Source: Ceratodon purpureus
Lineage: Eukaryota; Streptophyta; Bryopsida; Pseudoditrichales; Ditrichaceae
NCBI GenBank assembly: GCA_014871385.1
Contig: CM026424.1
Span: 13,978,892-14,042,891 of the forward strand
DNA: 64,000 bases
Reading direction: 5' to 3'
A program made the translations under genes and the position numbers. Positions 58,526 through 64,000 of this stretch are shown here, piece by piece (the stretch's first letter is position 1; each line of letters starts with the position of its first letter). A model generated the notes under the pieces. It worked only from the letters and a program-made list of their open reading frames with translations. It made no database searches and was not told the DNA's origin.

Positions 58526-61500
58526 ATGTCAATCTCGCTGTCGCTACACCTCTCTCCGTCGTGGTCTGCGAGCTCCTCATCTGCTTCGAGTTCACTCCAT
58601 GGGGTCGCTTCTGAGCTGTGCTCTCCTACAGTTCGTGTTGCCACGAGAAGAGGCTACCGCAAGCGCGGCTGGCGTGGAGCGATCAGGAAGCGGGACGAGC
58701 TGCAGATAGGACGCAATTGTCGTGGCTACGTGTCGTGCTCCGCCTCCGAAGAAAGCTCTGGAAGTGCTCATGAGAGCTTTAGTGCTGGTCCAGGGCCAGA
58801 GCTGCGCGACGGCGTGATCACATTCTTCCGGGAGGGCGCTTCCTCTCGCGGGGGCAGTGGTAGTTCAGGTGCTGGGGGGGAGATGGGGTCGTCGGAGGCG
58901 AAGCGAAGGTCTGATCCGCCATTAGGCGCTGTCAGCAACCCGCTCTTCACCATTGAGAGCACGCCTCTCGTGGAGCGGATGGAGAGCTTCGAGAAGCTGA
59001 ACTGGCAGGCGAAGGTGACTGTGTCGGCCGTGGTTGTGGCCGGCCTGGCTGCGGCTTCGTTTGCGGGGGTGAAGCTGGTGCGGGGGTTGCATGGGGGAGT
59101 GAGGAACCTGGCGTCTATGAAGGGAGGGAGCAAGGAGGGCGGCAGTGGCGGTTCTCTCGCTTACGATGTGGTCGCTAAGGGATTCTCCACCGTGCAGAAA
59201 AACCTGGGGCCTTGGTCGTTTTCGGATCTTACTCTCGGGCTCGCGGCTATCTCGAAGGTTAGTCTTATTGTCCTTCATTTCTGCGAATGAGTCATTCGAT
59301 GGTCTGGTGAATGTTGCATATCTTCCCCGGCTTAAGTCTCGCTAATTGGCCTGCACTAAGCTTCAGACGATATCAGCTTAAGATTTGATGGCATGGTAGT
59401 GGAGAGCCATTGCATTTTTAGATGACTATCGAACACTTCTAATGTAAGCTTTCTATGTCAAAAATGTAGTCATGGGAGTGAGGGCAATTCCAGTATGTGA
59501 ACTCTTGTGAAATGAAGACTGCAATTAGGTCACTCTATACTTCGATGCCCTGTGCAATGAGCCTCGGTGGCTTGCTGGGCTAAGAAATTTTCGTAAGAAT
59601 TGGAGCTGATAGTGATTAGTATCCAAGATTAGGTTTTAGCTCTCTGAGGAATGAGTCCAATGACACACATTCTTTATTTTTGCTTGTTAGTGATCAGAAT
59701 TCGTTGAGAAAGTTTTGATTAATGACGCAAGTTTTTTGGTTTTAATTTTCTGTTGGTGAGGAGCCTTCGAGATCGGAATGCCTTTGAATAATTCCCGTGT
59801 GTAATAGTTTTTGGTTGTCTCCGTTGTTTTGTAGGTGACAGAGAGAGGACCCCCTCATCCACCAGGCAAGCCAGCGACGGATTTTATGAAGAACGCCAGT
59901 TTCTTAGCCCGGGCGCAGCATTGGCGATCGATGGCTGAAGCATCCTACACTGAAGATCCCGCGTCCTTTTCATTGCAATCTCAGCTGCCAGAATCAACAA
60001 TTGTCGCAGCTGAGTGGAACCCTTGCCATGAGACCCTTCGACCAGCTTACGCTGTCTGCATTGATGCCCCTCATGGTGCTGTTGTGCTATCCGTACGCGG
60101 CACTTCGCAGGTATTGAGCTGCTCATGTCTTATTCTCTTCCAGGGTGAGAGCGATGACAGGAAATGTCGCATTAACTGCACCTAGGTAATCTTCCAGCTA
60201 TGAATTTTTTTGTCTACCAGGGTTTTTTCTAACAATATGCGGCCTTGTTCTAGATTGTGGACATGCTTGTAAACTCGGGAGCGTCAGCAGATCCGTTTTT
60301 GGATGGCCAAGCCCATGGAGGCTTTGCTAAAGCTACGGATAACTTGGTTAAGGAGGTCGTTCCACACATCAAGAAAGCATTTGAAGAACAGTCGAAGCAC
60401 CAGAAGAATCTGAAACTTGTGATCACGGGACATAGTATGGGGGCTGCAGTGGGTATCATGGCAGGAATGAAACTCAAACAGTCATCTGAATTTTCCAACA
60501 TTGAATGCTGGGGATATTCAACTCCAGCTTGTGTTACTCTCGATGTCGCTCGCGGGTGTAAGGACTATGCCACAAGTTTCATTGCACACCACGACGTAGT
60601 GCCACGGTTCTCGATCACTGCGGTAGAATTGTTGAGGAAGAGAATATGTGACTTCGACTGGGAGGATGCTGACAAAATTGCGGGCAAAGATGATGATTGG
60701 AGCAATATTAGGTCGGCAGCTGATACGTTGAAATCAGCCCAGAAAAAGCAGAAAGAGATGTATAAGTCTATGGAACAAGCACGAGAGGGGATCGGCGAGC
60801 AGGTACATTTCATTGCATCTTTCTTACACTAAATTTGATGTTTGTGGTCTGCCCTTCATGGTAAGTCTTATTTCTGATGGGCATCAAGCAAGTGTCTAAT
60901 TTCCCAAAATTTATTTGCGCACACGTAAGGATTAACTTAAAAGTGCAACTGAATTGTATTACTCAGTCCATCTATGTGAGTGATTTCTTGATTAGAATGC
61001 TACTGCCTTTAGGAGCAAGTTCATTTGGGCCCAGGCTTAGCCAACAATTTTGAGTTGTTTATCTGTAAGTAATATTCTACAACAAGAGAACATCTGATCA
61101 ATTGGGGTACCATCTTCTAAGGTTGAACAGAAAGAAGGCGTTGTATTAATTTGTGTCTTGCACGAACAGGTAGAAAATGTAAGTGAGAAGGTCGGTAGTT
61201 CACTTTGTAAGGACAATGACCAGGACAAGAAGAGCGAGGAAGAAAAAGAGGAGGAAGAGAAGGAACATCCTCCGCTCTATCCCCCTGGAAGGCTTTTCGT
61301 TCTGGCTTGCGATCCTCCCGGAAGCGGTAAGTTGCCTGAGGACCGCAGTAATGTCGCCAGCGGACGTAGCTCCGGGACCTACCCTACATTTGAAGAGGTT
61401 AAGAAGGTGAAATGGGTGTTACATGAAGCTGATCAGGAGGATCTAAAGGAGATAGTGATTTCTCCATGGTGCGTCTCAGATCACATGCTTGGCAACCTTG

Positions 61501-61562
61501 CGGAAGGTATTGGTAATTTGCAACGTTATTGTGAACCTGCATTTGGTGGCCCTCCTATGTAA
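58526..61562 (+). CDS. Class-3 (DAGL-like) lipase, probably plastid-targeted
   Basis: Exons 58526-59257, 59835-60110, 60254-60802 and 61170-61562, all phase 0, 649 residues. The start is the first ATG; a GTG six bases earlier is not used by plants. Residues 1-70 are Ser/Arg-rich with few acidic residues, like a transit peptide. A membrane segment spans about 164-184 (VTVSAVVVAGLAAASFAGVKL). The alpha/beta-hydrolase core includes VLSVRGTSQ, the nucleophile elbow GHSMGA (Ser 397), Asp 450 in HHDVVPR, and His 624 in SDHML, making a full Ser-Asp-His triad. A Lys/Glu-rich insertion (about 535-552) lies before the last part. Likely role: hydrolysis of acylglycerols or polar lipids at a membrane. 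The exact substrate cannot be told from sequence. Confidence 0.9.
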
Positions 61563-62114
61563 CACCACAACTCGTTTTCTTCATGGACTAGAGGTATATT
61601 TGCAAATGTATATATCAATTTTGTAGCGTGTTGTGTAAAATAGTTGCTCAGAGTATAGGCTTAACTAGAAGAGTGAAAGTTGCACAATTTATAATTTGTC
61701 TCTTTATTAACTCTTTAAGGGGTCGTGAATAGAGTACTAGATCAGAAGATGTTCTGAATAGGGGTATTTTCTTTGCTGGCTATGAGCAAATGTTTCCTAT
61801 ATTCTGATGAAGAGTCTTCTAATAGAGCGTAACTATGCATTTCCAATGTGTTTATGGTAACTTCATTCGTCAATGTATGTCTTCATATGTTTACAGTGCA
61901 AGATTCAGCATTCCAATTGCCTAACTTTTGTTCATTTGAGCATTTCAATGATAGAGCTATGTACTCCTGGAACCCAAAGATGTTGCATGTTTGTCAAAAT
62001 AAATATTTATTGAAGTGATTGTAAAGTGGTGCTCATTGCTTCTATGGCCATAGAAATAGGAGTTTCGATGAAACAGAAATCAAACAACTAAAAGCTCCCA
62101 CTAAAATCAAACAA
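61563..62114. other. Convergent intergenic region
   Basis: Lipase 3' UTR. A short duplication (ATCAAACAACTAAAA twice, about 62078-62120) lies at the end. No gene was seen. Confidence 0.4.
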
Positions 62115-62294
62115 CTAAAAGTCTGCTATCTGAATCACCTCCTTCTCAGCGAGCAGGATCTTTGATATGCTGACCCTAATCAGCAACTCCTTCATGCGGT
62201 TGTTGGAGAGCAGCGTCTCCCATGTGGTCACATGAGTGGATGGCACCAATATCGGAAGTACAGTAAATCCCACGAAGAACAAGCTCACCACCAG
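62115..62294 (-). CDS. Possible terminal exon of an unrecognised minus-strand gene
   Basis: Open from a good acceptor (AATTTGCAG|CTGG at 62294) to TAG at 62117-62115, 59 residues. The start is strongly hydrophobic (LVVSLFFVGFTVLPILV), then TTWETLLSNNRMKELLIR. It looks like the C-terminus of a membrane protein, but no upstream exon was found before the window ends. The family is not recognised. Confidence 0.25.
   Translation of the reverse strand: MVVSLFFVGFTVLPILVPSTHVTTWETLLSNNRMKELLIRVSISKILLAEKEVIQIADF
62119..62132. repeat. 14-bp direct repeat, copy 1 (copy 2 at 62745-62758)
   Basis: AAGTCTGCTATCTG occurs exactly at both places, 626 bases apart. Copy 1 covers the stop of the possible terminal exon. 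Copy 2 covers the stop of the Tc1-like frame. It could be a target-site duplication around an inserted segment or a small duplication. Confidence 0.6.
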
Positions 62295-62751
62295 CTGCAA
62301 ATTACAAGATTGTTGACATAATTCAACATCGATGCGGCTCCAGGCTCCAGTCTCAAAATCACAAAAAAATCAACACAAGGCACCCGGGTACCACAAAAGT
62401 GTCCATAAACAAAGTGTAAAAAACGCCTTTCAAAAGATGCAAGAGTGAGCATGATGGTCATCAGGGACTTTGCAGATCATCCTCCATTGCTATGTTGTAG
62501 AATCATACATAGAGTCGCTCTCTTCTTGCATCTCCGGCTTCGACATAGGTCTCCATTGTTGTAGTGTTGTAGCTTCGAGTCATGTTGCCCCGACATGACA
62601 ACAACTTCACGGTCATGTGACCGAGTGATTTCTGATGCCATAATGCGATGAAAGTCCTTGTTCACGAAGTTGCATTCCATATGGCACTGAACAGTCAACT
62701 CTATGTAAATCCTAAAACTAAGGTTTTTTTTGCTGTACTTCGGCAAGTCTG
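62295..62751. other. Segment between possible exon and Tc1-like relic
   Basis: No gene recognised; a minus-strand frame (62477-62746) is open but not protein-like. Bounded by the 14-bp direct repeat. Confidence 0.35.
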
Positions 62752-63087
62752 CTATCTGTAACCAAGGGTTTTCAAAGCGTTCCTCACAGTCTTAGTGCTA
62801 ACCTTTACAATACCTGACATCTTATTTGTAATTTCTGGGAGTGATGCATGAGGATCATTATCAAAGATGCGTTTTAAGTGTCTCAAATTCCGCTTTGTCA
62901 ACTTTGGAGGCCTACCCGATGGCTTGGGTGATACTATGGTTCCTCGTTCTTTAAAACTTTTTAAAACACCATAAACAGTGGAAGATGGCATCCCTAACTG
63001 TCTTGCTATCTCCGCACCTTTCATTCCACCTTCATGCATTCCAACCACTTGTCCTTTCTCAGCATCTGTCAACGCTCTAGTCTTCAT
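62752..63087 (-). pseudogene. Tc1-like transposase, N-terminal DNA-binding part only
   Basis: 111 residues from ATG 63087 to TAG 62754-62752. Two helix-turn-helix units typical of Tc1 transposases are visible: EIARQLGMPSSTVYGVLKSF and, after GRPPKLTKRNLRHLKRI, the second unit EITNKMSGIVKVSTKTVRNA. Tc1 transposases bind their terminal repeats with this bipartite paired-like domain and cut DNA with a following DDE domain. Here the frame stops right after KTLGYR, where the DDE domain should begin, and no DDE-like sequence follows downstream. It is best read as a truncated transposon relic; a retained DNA-binding protein is a less likely alternative. No terminal repeats were identified. Confidence 0.75.
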
Positions 63088-64000
63088 CTTTCTCAAAAGA
63101 TTATGCCACTCAACCTACCCACAAGACACTTATTTCAACAAAAATAATACACCACACACTAACAAAGCCACGTTGACACATACAATCATCTCAAAAGTTA
63201 GCCCTACAACTTACAATGCAATCACAACACAACATGACATACATATCTCCTTAAAAAGAGTGGTCCAAAACATTGTTATACTACAATGAGGACCAAGAAT
63301 AGTGAATGCATGAAAAAGTTGTGAACACAATTTAGAAAGTGCAATGGAGAACTATAACTTTACATGGGTTTTTTCCTATAGTTAGCCACATACAATTTAC
63401 TTTGCACAACCTTACTCCTAGTCCTACTAATAGGTGAAAATTTCAAGGCAATTGCTCACAAATTGAACTTGTAGTGGTCACTTGAATTTCACTGTCCGTA
63501 CTCTAGTTTACTTGGAGTTAAGTAAAAATCACGTATAGTTTCTAGAGGGTATTGTACAGTCCCCGTGCAATGCAATGAAGTCACTAGTGGACGGAAGAGT
63601 GCATAAGCGTCCCTTGAACCGAAAAGAAGAAAATAGGTGCTACAAGCCTAACCAAACCAACCAAAATGGTTAAGCTTCAACAGTTGTCAAGAGATATTAA
63701 CAGCTGCGTTAACTGCCAATTTGTATGCAACTGTTTCGGAAGATGATTGAAAGCCTACGAGAAGGGATTTGGAGAATGGTTCCGAATTCCAGCAACTGAA
63801 TAGAAGAGCCGCTGCACTGAACCCGAACGTCACGGTTTCAGTGAAGGTTAGATCTTCCTATTTTGTGAGAATCTACTGCATTCATTCCAGATATATATTT
63901 TTTTGAATAGAAAATATAATTGAACTGCATTGATGCAATGCAACTTGAAACTTGGGACTGAGTCTATGAATTGAGCTTGTCCTCAACAGCGTCCAGAATG
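63088..64000. other. Right-edge segment
   Basis: No convincing coding frame, RNA or repeat. The last 300 bases are GC-richer and could be the start or leader of a gene continuing outside the window. Confidence 0.35.

Overview
The window reads as nuclear DNA of a land plant, most likely a bryophyte such as a moss. Genes have spliceosomal introns and are separated by long AT-rich spacers. It encodes the plastid PSRP-7/EF-Ts polyprotein (PETs), the general transcription factor TFIIE-beta, a plant-type nine-knuckle CCHC protein and a plastid-type lipase, alongside CACTA, Stowaway-like and Tc1-like transposon sequences. The species cannot be fixed from sequence alone; the bryophyte placement is inference.

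Positions 1-13,166 are transposon-like DNA with every recognisable gene on the + strand. A ten-exon gene (285-4283) appears to join a ParB-like domain (motif GNHR), a basic AT-hook-like linker and a beta-class DNA amino-methyltransferase fold whose catalytic motif is altered. It is followed by a TNP2-type CACTA transposase (5941-9130) broken by one stop codon, then by an unrecognised gene with a long charged helix (10549-12152) in the usual place of a CACTA accessory protein. A CACTA-type terminus ends at 13,166. The matching left end is not visible, so the methyltransferase may be cargo of one large element. This is the most unusual part of the window.

Positions 13,167-37,800 hold two inverted copies of the PETs gene. 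The left copy (14094-19145, -) is intact: two S1 domains, an acidic 30-residue repeat and two EF-Ts modules in seven exons. The right copy (34774-37660, +) is near-identical through its upstream region and first two exons, then abruptly diverges. It carries a 17-bp duplication frameshift and has lost both EF-Ts modules. The near-identical arms are about 3.3 kb and lie around a 12.6-kb AT-rich core. The core contains an older inverted repeat, a complete 1,035-bp non-autonomous CACTA element with a paralogous empty site, a possible LTR fragment and one 189-codon ORF of unknown nature.

Positions 40,000-62,000 are ordinary host genes: a single-exon NRAMP metal transporter of bacterial MntH type (42088-43644, +); a secreted vanadium-haloperoxidase/PAP2-like protein lacking its PSGH histidine (44390-45998, -); TFIIE-beta (49099-51198, -); a nine-knuckle CCHC protein with a UAP56-binding-like N-terminus (54493-56772, +); and a class-3 (DAGL-like) lipase with a probable transit peptide (58526-61562, +). 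A Stowaway-like MITE sits at 47033-47321. The last 2 kb hold a possible terminal exon and a Tc1-like transposase reduced to its DNA-binding part.

No tRNA, rRNA or CRISPR array was recognised. Exon boundaries were read by hand from GT/AG sites and frame continuity. All identity statements are by eye.
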